NCBI RefSeq assembly: GCF_001273955.1
Contig: NZ_LIGI01000001.1
Location: forward strand, 661,917-725,916
Direction of reading: 5' to 3'
DNA from: Bacillus sp. FJAT-27245
Lineage (GTDB): Bacteria; Bacillota; Bacilli; Bacillales; Cytobacillaceae
DNA length: 64,000 nt
Shown here: piece by piece, positions 7,918 to 17,274 of the stretch
Layout of the letters: every line of letters begins with the position of its first letter
Position numbering within the stretch: position 1 is the first letter of the stretch
Position numbers and translations under genes: made by a program
Notes under the pieces: model-generated
The model's input: only the letters and a program-made list of their open reading frames with translations
Databases searched by the model: none
Told to the model about the DNA's origin: nothing

Positions 7918-8583
7918 CCGTTCGATGATGATTTCCTTCTCACCCAAGCCTTCAACTATTTTCCGGGCAACATCAAGCGGCGGCATGAGGTTTGAAGGGT
8001 CGGCCACATGTGTGCTCCCTTCCCAAAAAGGCGTATCCATCCCGCCCATATAAACGGCGCTAAAGGTTATTCTGCTTCCTTCATATTCTTTTTGAAGGCT
8101 TTCGGTAAAGCCGCGGACCGCAAATTTGCTAGCTGCATATACAGCTTCATTCACTTTGCCGCGCAGGCCGGCGGTTGAAATGATGTTTACGACCTGGCCG
8201 GAGCCCGCCTGTTCAAGATAGGGGAGGACCGCTTTTGTCATAAAGATGGTCCCGAGTGCGTTCGCATTGAATAGTTCGGAAATTTGTGCGTTGTCCATTT
8301 TTCCAAAAGGCCCGAAATGCCCGATTCCGGCGTTGTTGACGAGGCCGCGGACGGTTTTGCCTTCGAGTGCAGTGGCGAGCTTTTCCGGCAGGCTTTCCGG
8401 CTCGGCTACATCAAGTTCGAGGGCAGTTGCGGATCCGCCGGAAGCCTCGATTTCTTCTTTCATGCGGAGGAGCTTGTCCAGCGTTCTTCCTGCGAGCAAA
8501 ACATGCCATCCTTCTTTCGCCAATAGCAGGGCGATTTCACGGCCGAGCCCCGAACCCGCGCCTGTTACAATAAACGAATTCAT
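7909..8583 (-). CDS. Short-chain dehydrogenase/reductase
   Basis: A 224-residue classical SDR: cofactor motif TGAGSGLGREIA (7-18), NNAGIG (about 88-93), and the catalytic triad segment with ISTAG and YAASK (about 149-153). It probably reduces a carbonyl with NADPH, to judge from R32 after the second strand (AGRT); substrate unknown. It sits between recX and yfhH, where B. subtilis has no homologue in my memory, so it may be a local addition. Confidence 0.85.
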   Translation of the reverse strand: MNSFIVTGAGSGLGREIALLLAKEGWHVLLAGRTLDKLLRMKEEIEASGGSATALELDVAEPESLPEKLATALEGKTVRGLVNNAGIGHFGPFGKMDNAQISELFNANALGTIFMTKAVLPYLEQAGSGQVVNIISTAGLRGKVNEAVYAASKFAVRGFTESLQKEYEGSRITFSAVYMGGMDTPFWEGSTHVADPSNLMPPLDVARKIVEGLGEKEIIIERKK

Positions 8584-8679
8584 GGTGTATTCCTCCTATT
8601 CCCAATAAGCACTATCCTTTTAAAACTCCCTATAATTTACTATACTGAAGCTATAATAACAATGAAGGTGGCTTTATGG

Positions 8680-9003
8680 ATGGAACGGGAAAAACGGTAC
8701 AGTGCCATGACCGAGTACGAATTGAGGAGTGAGATTGCCGCTCTCAATGAAAAGGCGAGGAAGGCTGAACAGATGGGGATGGTGAATGAATTTGCCGTCC
8801 TTGAGCGGAAGGCTATGATGGCAAAAGCATATTTGCTTGACCCGAAAATCTTTAAGCCTGGGGAAATGTACGAAATAGAAGGCGACCCTGGTTCTTATTT
8901 TAAAATTGATTACCTGAATGGGGTTTTTGCTTGGGGGTACCGGCTTGGCGGTACAGGACAGGAAGAGGCATTGCCAATTTCAATGTTGATCCAGAAGGGC
9001 TGA
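8680..9003 (+). CDS. yfhH: YfhH family protein (DUF1811)
   Basis: A 107-residue cytosolic protein matching YfhH along its length: MxREKRYSAMTEYELRSEI at the N terminus and YLNGVFAWGYR with EEALPISML at the C terminus. Function unknown. ATG 8680 is preferred over ATG 8662 because AAGGTGG is correctly spaced before it and the family starts there. Conserved next to recX in Bacillus. Confidence 0.86.
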   Translation: MEREKRYSAMTEYELRSEIAALNEKARKAEQMGMVNEFAVLERKAMMAKAYLLDPKIFKPGEMYEIEGDPGSYFKIDYLNGVFAWGYRLGGTGQEEALPISMLIQKG

Positions 9004-9032
9004 AGCCAGGCACCGCTTGGTGATGCCTGGTT
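9004..9032. repeat. Short hairpin of the CCAGGCACC repeat family
   Basis: GCCAGGCACC and GGTGATGCCTGG form an imperfect stem around GCTT directly after yfhH. It shares its core with the inverted repeat at 691-755 and may also act as a terminator. Confidence 0.6.
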
Positions 9033-9054
9033 TCGGCCGGGTGGGGACAGAAAG

Positions 9055-9228
9055 TTAATATGATTTAATTTCGTCCGGGTCTCTTTGCGAAGAGGCTTTC
9101 ATTCGTTCCTGAGGATGGGTATTGATTGTGCCATCCGCCCTCGTTGAAGCATATTCTGCTTTTGCGCGCGGTTCTCCTTCGAACTTGTTGTCATTTCCGT
9201 ACGGGAAGCCCTTTGCCTTGTTTCTCAT
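9055..9228 (-). CDS. sspK: Small acid-soluble spore protein K
   Basis: A 57-residue minor SASP of the SspK family, made in the forespore. The segments [21 protein letters not shown] and [12 protein letters not shown] are family hallmarks. ATG 9228 is used because GGAGG lies eight bases upstream; the in-frame ATG 9243 would add MEAGA. The C-terminal tail DPDEIKSY is somewhat longer than I recall for B. subtilis. Location between yfhH and yfhJ agrees with synteny. Confidence 0.9.
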   Translation of the reverse strand: MRNKAKGFPYGNDNKFEGEPRAKAEYASTRADGTINTHPQERMKASSQRDPDEIKSY

Positions 9229-9344
9229 TGCTCCTGCCTCCATCCGTCACATTTTTTGCCGCAGAGCGGAAATGTTCTGCGTATGAATAGTATTTGTTCA
9301 TTTTTTATCAATATGTAGCTGATTTTCTACCAGGGGGTGACAAG

Positions 9345-9614
9345 ATGAACGACTATCATGAAAGGCTGACGAAGGTTTTGCTCGATAAAAATGATTATTT
9401 GTCCTATGGGCAGGCGCGGACCTGGGTTGAGCTTCTGTGGGAGGATTTCGAAACGACCTATGCGAAGGCGGGCAGGGAGTATCAGGGCAGTGAAATGACT
9501 GAAAAAGTGGTCCGCCAGTGGATTGAGAATTATGGTGAGAGCCTCCATGAATTTGCCGCGCAGAATCCGAAATACGCGCATTATTTGAAACAGGATAAAA
9601 ATAAATTGCATTGA
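9345..9614 (+). CDS. yfhJ: YfhJ family protein
   Basis: An 89-residue protein matching YfhJ (WVHH-like family): YHERLTKVLLDKNDYLSYGQARTWVELLWEDFETTYAKAGR is very close to the known sequence. Function unknown. ATG 9345 follows GGGGGTGA; upstream in-frame codons have no Shine-Dalgarno. It converges with yfhP over a shared terminator. Confidence 0.88.
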   Translation: MNDYHERLTKVLLDKNDYLSYGQARTWVELLWEDFETTYAKAGREYQGSEMTEKVVRQWIENYGESLHEFAAQNPKYAHYLKQDKNKLH

Positions 9615-9622
9615 TAAAGAAA

Positions 9623-9660
9623 AACGGCAGCCCGCTGATGGCTGCCGTTATGTTTTGTTT
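9623..9660. terminator. Terminator between convergent yfhJ and yfhP
   Basis: Perfect arms AACGGCAGCC (9623-9632) and GGCTGCCGTT (9640-9649), with T-rich sequence after on the plus strand and A-rich sequence before it for the minus strand. Confidence 0.9.
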
Positions 9661-9662
9661 TT

Positions 9663-10643
9663 TTATCCTGGCAGGATGGCCAGTTTCTTTCGCAATTTCT
9701 CCTCGCTGAAAATCCAGCCTGTATAGGAATTGAGTACATTCAGGTCGGGATCGAGGTGGGCGACGGCGACGAATGGGTAGTGGCCGTTGCTTCGGTAGCG
9801 GAGGTCGATGAACCTGACCTCGTAGTAATCGTCGAATTCCTTTACCTCCCATCTGTAGACGGGGGAGAAGGATAGGAATGCGGAAATGTTCGTGTCTTTT
9901 TTCGCCGCATTGATAACAGGCGTGTCCGGCACGGGAACGCGCTTGAATTTATCGAGGATTCGTACGTTTGCTCCCTGGGCTCTCCCGACGAAAAATTCGT
10001 TTTCGTTCATGACAGCTACCTTCCAGTGGTTGAATTTCATTGTTGGGGCGACGACAATCTGGGTCGCGTCCGGCACCATCTGTTTGACGGCGTTCACTAC
10101 CTCACGTTTAACGGAAAACCTCAGCAAATAATACACAATGAGGATTCCGTACACGACGAGGAATGTATATCCGGGATCCGCGCCCATGATCCAGACGACA
10201 AGGCCGGCGACATGGACGCCAAATATGAATGGGTCGAACGTATTAATAACGCCTAGTGCCACCCATTTGCATGAAAACGGCCTTAGTGCCTGGGTTCCGT
10301 AGGCGTTGAAAATATCGACAAATACGTGCAGGAATACCGCGATTTGCGTCCATAACCACAGATGGAATAGATTCACATCCGGGGTAAAGAAAAAGATGAT
10401 GCCTGTAATTAAAAGCGGCCACAGGAATACTGCCGGAACTGAATGGGTGATTCCCCGGTGGTTCCGTATATATACCGCGTTGCTTCTAAGCTTTAAAACC
10501 GTATCTATATCCGGGATTTGCGATCCGATAATTGTCCCGATCATAACACTGCTGGCTGTTGCTGTATGTGGTGCAACGGCCGGGTCAAGAGTGGCCAAGC
10601 CTCCCAGGGCAAGCCCCATTACGACATGTGTGCCAGTATCCAA
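9663..10643 (-). CDS. yfhP: YfhP, membrane-bound metal-dependent hydrolase family (DUF457)
   Basis: A 326-residue membrane protein. The N-terminal half has the DUF457 landmarks GSQIPDIDT (about 38-46) and RNHRGITHS (about 57-65), whose Asp and His residues are proposed metal ligands, followed by several membrane segments; the C-terminal 130 residues are soluble. In B. subtilis YfhP is a repressor-like membrane protein next to mutY; its molecular activity is unknown. The best start is TTG 10643 after AAAGGAGG, giving MDTGTHVVMG as in homologues. Confidence 0.86.
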   Translation of the reverse strand: MDTGTHVVMGLALGGLATLDPAVAPHTATASSVMIGTIIGSQIPDIDTVLKLRSNAVYIRNHRGITHSVPAVFLWPLLITGIIFFFTPDVNLFHLWLWTQIAVFLHVFVDIFNAYGTQALRPFSCKWVALGVINTFDPFIFGVHVAGLVVWIMGADPGYTFLVVYGILIVYYLLRFSVKREVVNAVKQMVPDATQIVVAPTMKFNHWKVAVMNENEFFVGRAQGANVRILDKFKRVPVPDTPVINAAKKDTNISAFLSFSPVYRWEVKEFDDYYEVRFIDLRYRSNGHYPFVAVAHLDPDLNVLNSYTGWIFSEEKLRKKLAILPG

Positions 10644-10811
10644 GGTGCCGGTTCCTCCTTTTTCGGGAACGATTTCCCTTTTAAAATTTCTTGCCAATGG
10701 CTAATTCGTATTTTACGTTAGTATATGGCGGCAAGTTTGCCCTTGTTGAAATAATACTATTATATTCCCACTTTACTCTGTTTTTTAACATAGGGGAGGA
10801 TAAATCTCAAG

Positions 10812-11909
10812 ATGAATCATTTGGAAAATATTGAAAAGATAGATATAAAGCAATTTCAATCAGACCTTATTTCCTGGTTCCGCTCGGAGCAACGGAACCT
10901 TCCATGGCGGGAAGACAAGGATCCTTACAAAGTGTGGGTATCGGAAATTATGCTTCAGCAGACGCGGGTCGACACTGTCATCCCTTATTTCCGAAGGTTC
11001 ATGGAGCAATTTCCGTCGATTGAAGCCTTGGCCGATGCAGAAGAGGATAAAGTTTTAAAGGCGTGGGAGGGCCTAGGATATTACTCGAGGGCAAGGAATC
11101 TCCAGGCGGCGGTCCGCGAAGTGAAGGAAAAATACAATGGCGTTGTCCCTGATTCCCCTAAGGAGATCGCCACTCTGAAAGGGGTCGGCCCGTATACAGC
11201 GGGGGCAATTTTAAGTATTGCATACGGCATTCCCGAGCCAGCTGTCGATGGGAACGTCATGAGGGTCTTGTCGCGGATTTTGCTCATCCGTGAAGATATC
11301 GCAAAGCCGTCCGCGCGGAAGATTTTTGAGGAAGCGGTCAGAAAGTTGATTTCCCACGAGGCGCCATCCGACTTCAACCAGGCGCTGATGGAGCTTGGCG
11401 CCCTCATTTGCACCCCAACCTCGCCGTCATGCTTGTTATGCCCGGTCCGGGAGCATTGCCAGGCTTTTCATGAAGGTGAACAAAATGCCCTTCCCATCAA
11501 GGCGAAAAAGAAAAAGCCGAAACAAGTACGCCTTGCAGCCGCCGTTGCTGTGGACGGAAACGGGAGAATCCTGATCAGGAAGCGCCCGGCGGAAGGGCTT
11601 CTGGCTAATTTGTGGGAGCTTCCATCAGTTGAGGTTCACCCTCCGATTGGAAATGCCCCCGAGGAATTGGAGCGTTTTTACAAGGATGCCCTTGATGTGA
11701 AAATAATGACTGGCGAGGCCATTGGCCAGGTCCAGCATGTATTTTCCCATCTTGTCTGGGACGTCACAGTCTATGTGGCGCGGCTGGAGGGCCCAGTCGC
11801 TGAAAATGAAAATCTGCGCCTCGTCCCTTTGGCAGGGCTGTCTGATTTCGCGTTTCCAGTACCGCATCAAAAAATGCTCGCGCTTTATGCGGCACGCAGT
11901 GAGGGGTAG
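10812..11909 (+). CDS. mutY: A/G-specific adenine glycosylase MutY
   Basis: A 365-residue base-excision repair enzyme removing adenine opposite 8-oxoguanine. The order is: helix-hairpin-helix segment [14 protein letters not shown] (about 118-131) with the catalytic Asp in VDGNVMRV, the 4Fe-4S ligands C-X6-C-X2-C-X5-C at about 197-213, then a C-terminal NUDIX-like domain for 8-oxoG recognition. It is a single gene divergent from yfhP. ATG 10812 follows GGGGAGGA. Confidence 0.96.
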   Translation: MNHLENIEKIDIKQFQSDLISWFRSEQRNLPWREDKDPYKVWVSEIMLQQTRVDTVIPYFRRFMEQFPSIEALADAEEDKVLKAWEGLGYYSRARNLQAAVREVKEKYNGVVPDSPKEIATLKGVGPYTAGAILSIAYGIPEPAVDGNVMRVLSRILLIREDIAKPSARKIFEEAVRKLISHEAPSDFNQALMELGALICTPTSPSCLLCPVREHCQAFHEGEQNALPIKAKKKKPKQVRLAAAVAVDGNGRILIRKRPAEGLLANLWELPSVEVHPPIGNAPEELERFYKDALDVKIMTGEAIGQVQHVFSHLVWDVTVYVARLEGPVAENENLRLVPLAGLSDFAFPVPHQKMLALYAARSEG

Positions 11910-11916
11910 ATGAAAT

Positions 11917-11940
11917 AAAAAAACAGCCGGAAAACCGGCC
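11917..11940 (-). terminator. Terminator of yfhS
   Basis: GCCGG-AAAA-CCGGC hairpin; on the minus strand it is followed by seven T (A run at 11917-11923). It may also help end mutY transcription. Confidence 0.7.
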
Positions 11941-11956
11941 GAATGGATTCTAGCAA

Positions 11957-12181
11957 TTAATCATAGTTCACTTTTGTTCCATGGGTATAATCGGCTTCGC
12001 CCCGGTTCAGGCCGCCGCGCCGTTCGATTTCTTCAACGATTTCCCGGTGGATGGCCACGCCTTCTTCATTTAGATAAGGAACTACCTGCTGAAGGGAATG
12101 GTGGAAAAACGCGAGTTCGCTGTTTTCCCATTCACTTTTCGGTTTCATTGTCAGTTCGGTCATGTCCCGTCCGACATACAT
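11957..12181 (-). CDS. yfhS: YfhS family protein
   Basis: A 74-residue protein, the same length as B. subtilis YfhS, starting MYVGRDMTEL and ending with RGGLNRGEADYTHGTKVNYD. ATG 12181 follows GGAAAGGAG at seven bases; an upstream in-frame ATG (12211) would add ten residues lacking in the family. Function unknown; lies between mutY and fabL as in B. subtilis. Confidence 0.86.
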   Translation of the reverse strand: MYVGRDMTELTMKPKSEWENSELAFFHHSLQQVVPYLNEEGVAIHREIVEEIERRGGLNRGEADYTHGTKVNYD

Positions 12182-12256
12182 GGCAATTCTCCTTTCCAAA
12201 GGATCAGTCATGGTTAGTGTTTGGATTCAATTGTCTTCTATACCCGGAAACGCTAA

Positions 12257-13042
<786 letters not shown>

Positions 13043-13152
13043 CAAAAAGCATGTGCCCTAATTGGAAAAATGTTTTAAAAATTTTACCTGCGAAATATTT
13101 AGGATAGACCCTCACCTTCATGGACAAATTAATAACCGTGGAGGTGATTACA

Positions 13153-13428
13153 ATGGCAAAATTCAACCAACAAGCTGGCAGGACTTCTTCTGGAACAAAC
13201 ATCCAGGAAGTAAGGCAGCAAAATGCTCAAGCTGGCCAAGGCCAATTCGGCACTGAATTCGCGAGCGAAACAAACGCTCAAGAAGTAAGGCGCCAAAACC
13301 AGCAAGCTGCACAAGGCCAACAAGGCCAACAAGGACAATTTGGCACTGAATTCGCGAGCGAAACGAACGCTCAGGAAGTAAGACGCCAAAACCAGCAAGC
13401 TGAAAGCCGTAAAAACCAAAACAGCTAA
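13153..13428 (+). CDS. sspE: Gamma-type small acid-soluble spore protein
   Basis: A 91-residue Gln/Asn-rich protein, with two copies of the segment FGTEFASETNAQEVRRQNQQ containing the TEFASETN site cut by the germination protease GPR. Gamma-SASPs do not bind DNA and serve as an amino-acid reserve on germination. ATG 13153 follows GGAGGTGAT; upstream ATG 13120 has no Shine-Dalgarno. Expected forespore SigG control; I could not place the promoter with confidence. Confidence 0.94.
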   Translation: MAKFNQQAGRTSSGTNIQEVRQQNAQAGQGQFGTEFASETNAQEVRRQNQQAAQGQQGQQGQFGTEFASETNAQEVRRQNQQAESRKNQNS

Positions 13429-13441
13429 TTGAATGTACGAT

Positions 13442-13475
13442 AAGGCGCCCTTAACGGGGTGCCTTTTCCTTTTTA
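13442..13475 (+). terminator. Terminator of sspE
   Basis: AAGGCGCCC (13442-13450) pairs with GGGGTGCCTT (13456-13465) with one mismatch, then a T-rich run. Confidence 0.85.
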
Positions 13476-14002
13476 ATTTGGTTTTTCACAGCAGTGGACA
13501 GCCGTTCATTCGGGAAAATTGACTAAGAGCCCGAACAGCAGTTGGCCGTGGTTCATTCGGGCTCTAAAGGATGACTTAGAGCCTGAACAGCAGTTGGCCG
13601 TGGTTCATTCGGGCCCTAAAGGATGACTTAGAGCCCGAACAGCAGCAGGCTGTAGGTCATTCGGGCTCTAAAGGATGACTTAGAGCCCGAACAGCAGTAG
13701 AAGGGCATCATTTTGGCAGGTGTGCAAGCCTGGCAGACCAATCAAATCAAGCATTAAATTGGGGCAAGCAGAATCCTCCCTGTAAATATTTTGCAGTAAC
13801 TAAACATTAAAGGAGGTCAGACCTTTCATTATTTTACTTATTTAGGCGTTTAATGGATAATCTACTTCTAATAATAAAGAGTTTTTTTATAAACCCCATT
13901 CCCCTTCGACAAAACTTCCTGCGATGCAACAGAACTAGTCAAAGGAGATAAAGTGATTTTCAAGAATACATAAGGGAACAACTAAAGCGGGGCGGTGGTA
14001 GA
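13476..14002. repeat. Gene-free region with four 52-bp hairpin tandem repeats
   Basis: Units begin with GAC at 13521, 13573, 13625 and 13677, exactly 52 bp apart; a partial copy precedes them at about 13490-13520 and the last unit decays after about 13700. Each unit contains GAGCCCGAA and TTCGGGCTC as inverted arms, so a transcript would fold into a series of hairpins. No spacer-like variable parts exist. The rest, 13700-14002, shows no gene that I can support apart from the ygaB Shine-Dalgarno. Confidence 0.85.
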
Positions 14003-14269
14003 ATGAAAACATTTAGCCAAATGGTTTCCGAACAAATGAAAACGATGGAGAAACTCCTTTATTTGCAGGCTGAACTAGAACGGTGCCAGGAGATAGAGGG
14101 CGAGCTGCAAATGCTCCAAAATGAAACCGAGCTTGAATCCATCCAGAATGAAATCAGAGGGATGAAGGCTGAACTGAGGGATATTCAAAAAAAATTCGAG
14201 GAACAAACCGAGGAAGTCATTCGGTCGTACCAACTTGGGAATAATGATATGAAAGAGGTAACCGGTTAA
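14003..14269 (+). CDS. ygaB: YgaB family coiled-coil protein
   Basis: An 88-residue highly charged protein predicted to be one long coiled coil (Leu/Glu/Lys heptads from about residue 10 to 75), with the N-terminal FSQMVSEQMKTMEKLLYLQAELERCQ and C-terminal EEQTEEVIRSYQ parts seen in YgaB. Function unknown. Its place upstream of ygaC agrees with B. subtilis. Confidence 0.82.
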   Translation: MKTFSQMVSEQMKTMEKLLYLQAELERCQEIEGELQMLQNETELESIQNEIRGMKAELRDIQKKFEEQTEEVIRSYQLGNNDMKEVTG

Positions 14270-14290
14270 TGAAGAAATTGAATTTTTTTA

Positions 14291-14327
14291 AGGGCCATTT
14301 TGCTTCTGATAATGGCTCTTTTGTTTT
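14291..14327 (+). terminator. Terminator of ygaB
   Basis: AGGGCCATT (14291-14299) and AATGGCTCT (14311-14319) form a stem with a T-rich tail. Confidence 0.75.
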
Positions 14328-14447
14328 AAAATAGCTATCTAACCGTTATAATAGGAGAAAACAGGAATAGCCTTTTGTTGCCTTTTGTCGTTTTTTTGAT
14401 TTATTATAGGTTGCAAAGCGTTCGGGAAATGAAAGTAGGGGAGATTC

Positions 14448-14978
14448 ATGGGTTTACCCATTGAAGGAGAACCAATGCAAATACACAGCTATAAACATAA
14501 TGGGCATATCCATCGCATATGGGAAGAAACCACCATTCTGAAGGGAACTCAAAACCTTGTGATTGGCGGCAACGACAGGACAGTTGTCACGGAATCCGAC
14601 GGACGGACATGGGTAACGCGGGAGCCGGCCATTTGCTATTTCCATTCGGAATGCTGGTTCAATGTGATTGGGATGATTCGCGAGGACGGGATCCATTATT
14701 ACTGTAATATTAGTTCGCCGTTTATTTTTGACGGGGAATCATTGAAGTATATCGATTATGACCTTGATATCAAAGTGTTTCCGGATATGACTTTCAATTT
14801 GCTTGATGAGGACGAATATGAGCGGCACCGCCGGGAAATGAATTATCCGGATGTCATCGACCAAATCCTGAAGAGGAACGTTGAGAAGCTGATCAGGTGG
14901 ATCCGCCAGCGCAAAGGGCCGTTCGCGCCTGATTTCATTGATACATGGTATGAACGCTATCTCTCATTGAGGAAATAG
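14448..14978 (+). CDS. ntdP: Nucleoside tri/diphosphatase NtdP (YgaC, DUF402)
   Basis: A 176-residue protein closely matching Yga[50 protein letters not shown] and [21 protein letters not shown]402 proteins hydrolyse nucleoside di- and triphosphates with a metal ion bound by conserved Asp/Glu in YDLDIKV and DEDEYE. ATG 14448 follows AGGGGAG. Monocistronic, between ygaB and ygaD as in B. subtilis. Confidence 0.9.
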   Translation: MGLPIEGEPMQIHSYKHNGHIHRIWEETTILKGTQNLVIGGNDRTVVTESDGRTWVTREPAICYFHSECWFNVIGMIREDGIHYYCNISSPFIFDGESLKYIDYDLDIKVFPDMTFNLLDEDEYERHRREMNYPDVIDQILKRNVEKLIRWIRQRKGPFAPDFIDTWYERYLSLRK

Positions 14979-15080
14979 GCAGTCATGAGCCCTGTTGATT
15001 ACATCAACAGGTTTTTGTTTGCCGTCTAGATTATCATAAAAGTAATCCTTGTGGTATAACTCGAAATAAGTTATTGTAAT

Positions 15081-15190
15081 CCAGCTCCAGCGCCTAGCCC
15101 CTCGAGGTCATAAGCCGGTTCCCTCCGGAGGGCAGGCCCGTCCTGCGGGACCCATCTTATGCTGGTCGGGGCTGCCCAAGGCGCTTACGC
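15081..15190. repeat. REP-like palindromic element between ygaC and ygaD
   Basis: The outer arms AGCGCCT...GGTCATAAG (from 15089) and CTTATGCTGG...AAGGCGCT (to 15186) pair with interruptions, and two inner hairpins are present: CCCTCCGGAGGG (15121-15132) and GCAGGCCCGTCCTGC. I recognise this type of sequence as a dispersed non-coding repeat in Bacillus genomes. It lies about 30 bases before the ygaD start, so it may also shape its mRNA. Confidence 0.7.
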
Positions 15191-15219
15191 ATTTTGTTCA
15201 AAAAGGGGGAGGAAACAGT

Positions 15220-16980
15220 TTGGGCAGCATCAGGAGATACCTTCATTATGTTAAACCATATAAATGGCAAATCATCGGGACCATCCTTATCGGAATTATC
15301 AAGTTTGCCATTCCGCTTATTATCCCGATGCTTATAAAATACGTCGTCGATGATATCGTTGGCGGTACCATGCCAAAAGCCGAAAAGCTGGACAAGCTAT
15401 TTTGGATCATGGGAATCATGCTTGTCATTTTTGTTGTTTTGCGGCCGCCTGTCGAGTATTACCGGCAGTATTTCGCCCAATGGACCTCCAGCAAAATCCT
15501 GTACGATATTAGGGATAAACTGTATACCCACATGCAAAAACTGAGCTTCAAATATTACTCCAATACAAAAGCCGGCGAAGTTATTTCCCGGGTTATCAAT
15601 GATGTCGAGCAGACGAAGGCATTCGTCATTTCAGGTCTAATGAACCTGTGGCTTGATGTCGCGACCATCCTGATTGCTATTGCCGTTATGTTTACGATGA
15701 ATGTGAAGCTGACAATCGTGTCGCTTATCCTGTTCCCGCTTTATGCCATTTCGGTAAAGTTTTTCTTCGGGAATTTAAGGAGCCTTACCCGGAACCGCTC
15801 ACAGGCACTTGCGGAAGTCCAAAGCTACCTGCATGAACGTGTCCAGGGAATGGCCGTGATTAAAAGTTTCGCAATCGAAGAACATGAGCAGAAGCAATTT
15901 GATAGGACAAACAAGAATTTTTTGAAAAGAGCGCTTGAACATACGAGCTGGAACGCCAAAGCATTCGCGGTGGTCAATACGATTACGGACATCGCCCCGC
16001 TTCTCGTTATCGGTTACTCAGGCTATCTCGTAATTGAGGGCCAGCTGACTGTCGGGACGATGATTGCCTTTATCGCCTATATTGACAGGCTTTACAATCC
16101 GCTCAGGAGGCTCGTCAACTCATCGACGACGATTACCCAGTCATTCGCTTCCATGGACCGAGTGTTTGAATTCGCCGATGAAAAATACGATATCGTCGAT
16201 GAACCCGGGGCCATTGACTGCACATCCGTGAAAGGGCATATTTCTTTTGAAAACGTCAGCTTTTCATATGGCGAGAGCGAAGAGATGGTCCTTAAGAATA
16301 TCAACCTTGAAGCGAACAAAGGCGAAACGATTGCCCTCGTCGGGATGAGTGGAGGAGGGAAATCCTCGCTCGTCAGCCTGATTCCAAGGTTTTATGACGT
16401 AACGGAAGGCCGAATTTTGCTCGATGGAACGGATATCCGGAAATTCAAGGTTCAGACCCTCCGTGATAAGATCGGGGTCGTATTTCAGGACAATATCCTT
16501 TTCAGCGACTCGGTCCGGTCGAATATCCTTCTTGGGAAGCCGGGTGCGAGTGACGAGGAAGTCGAAGCGGCGGCTCAGGCAGCCAACGCGACGGAATTTA
16601 TCGCGAATTTGCCGGAAGGATATGAAACGAAGGTCGGCGAGCGCGGGGTCAAGCTTTCCGGCGGCCAGAAGCAGCGGGTGGCGATTGCCCGCGTCTTCCT
16701 GAAAAATCCGCCAATCCTAATACTAGATGAAGCAACGTCGGCACTCGACCTTGAAAGTGAGCATCAGATTCAGGAAGCGCTTGAAATGCTCGCGAAGGAC
16801 CGAACAACGTTCATCGTCGCCCACCGCCTGTCTACGATTACCCATTCCGATAAAATCGTCCTCATCGAACATGGCCGGATTGTCGAAATCGGCACGCATG
16901 AGGAATTGATGGAAAAGCAAGGCGGCTACTACCGTCTTTTCCAAGTCCAGCAACTCGAACAAAAAACCGGGACGGAGTAA
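15220..16980 (+). CDS. ygaD: ABC transporter, fused permease/ATPase (YgaD)
   Basis: A 586-residue half-transporter of the type I exporter (MsbA/LmrA-like) family. Residues 1-300 hold six membrane segments; the C-terminal ATPase has Walker [10 protein letters not shown] (about 374-382), Q-loop, signature LSGGQKQR and Walker [13 protein letters not shown], and the His-switch AHRLST. It should act as a homodimer exporting a lipid or drug; substrate unknown. TTG 15220 follows GGGGGAGG. Location next to ygaC and ygaE is conserved. Confidence 0.92.
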   Translation: MGSIRRYLHYVKPYKWQIIGTILIGIIKFAIPLIIPMLIKYVVDDIVGGTMPKAEKLDKLFWIMGIMLVIFVVLRPPVEYYRQYFAQWTSSKILYDIRDKLYTHMQKLSFKYYSNTKAGEVISRVINDVEQTKAFVISGLMNLWLDVATILIAIAVMFTMNVKLTIVSLILFPLYAISVKFFFGNLRSLTRNRSQALAEVQSYLHERVQGMAVIKSFAIEEHEQKQFDRTNKNFLKRALEHTSWNAKAFAVVNTITDIAPLLVIGYSGYLVIEGQLTVGTMIAFIAYIDRLYNPLRRLVNSSTTITQSFASMDRVFEFADEKYDIVDEPGAIDCTSVKGHISFENVSFSYGESEEMVLKNINLEANKGETIALVGMSGGGKSSLVSLIPRFYDVTEGRILLDGTDIRKFKVQTLRDKIGVVFQDNILFSDSVRSNILLGKPGASDEEVEAAAQAANATEFIANLPEGYETKVGERGVKLSGGQKQRVAIARVFLKNPPILILDEATSALDLESEHQIQEALEMLAKDRTTFIVAHRLSTITHSDKIVLIEHGRIVEIGTHEELMEKQGGYYRLFQVQQLEQKTGTE

Positions 16981-17001
16981 TTGCTTCGAACCGGTTTTTT
17001 T
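16961..17001 (+). terminator. Terminator overlapping the ygaD 3' end
   Basis: Perfect arms AAAAAACCGG (16961-16970) and CCGGTTTTTT (16991-17000). The left arm lies in the coding sequence. Confidence 0.85.
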
Positions 17002-17235
17002 GCGTGGCGGGAAAATCAATCGAATTTAATTGGTTCAATATTGTGAGTGGTGCAAATTAACCAAAATAGTTCATGAATTTCAAATCATTCAAGGTGTTTC
17101 CTGCTTAGGCAAAGTTATTCTATGATGAAAAACGGTGTCCAATTGAAGCTGGGATTCGGACAGCAAAAGGATGTTTAGCCGTCCGAATGAGGATATTTGC
17201 AAAAATAATTTACACTTCCTACCCGATAAATTTCT

Positions 17236-17264
17236 AAACAAAAAGCACCAGTTTAACCTGGTGC
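17236..17264 (-). terminator. Terminator of ygaE
   Basis: GCACCAG (17245-17251) and CTGGTGC (17258-17264); on the minus strand it runs into T residues opposite the A run at 17239-17244. The interval 17002-17235 holds only one other hairpin (ATTCGGAC at 17154-17161 with GTCCGAAT at 17181-17188). Confidence 0.85.
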
Positions 17265-17274
17265 CTCACTAAAC

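Noticed and set aside
13521..13700. Possible CRISPR array
   Set aside because: The whole 52-bp unit is repeated, with no unique spacers, and no cas gene is near.
17154..17188. Further member of the 52-bp repeat family between ygaD and ygaE
   Set aside because: It has ATTCGGAC/GTCCGAAT arms and looks similar at first, but the rest of the unit does not align.
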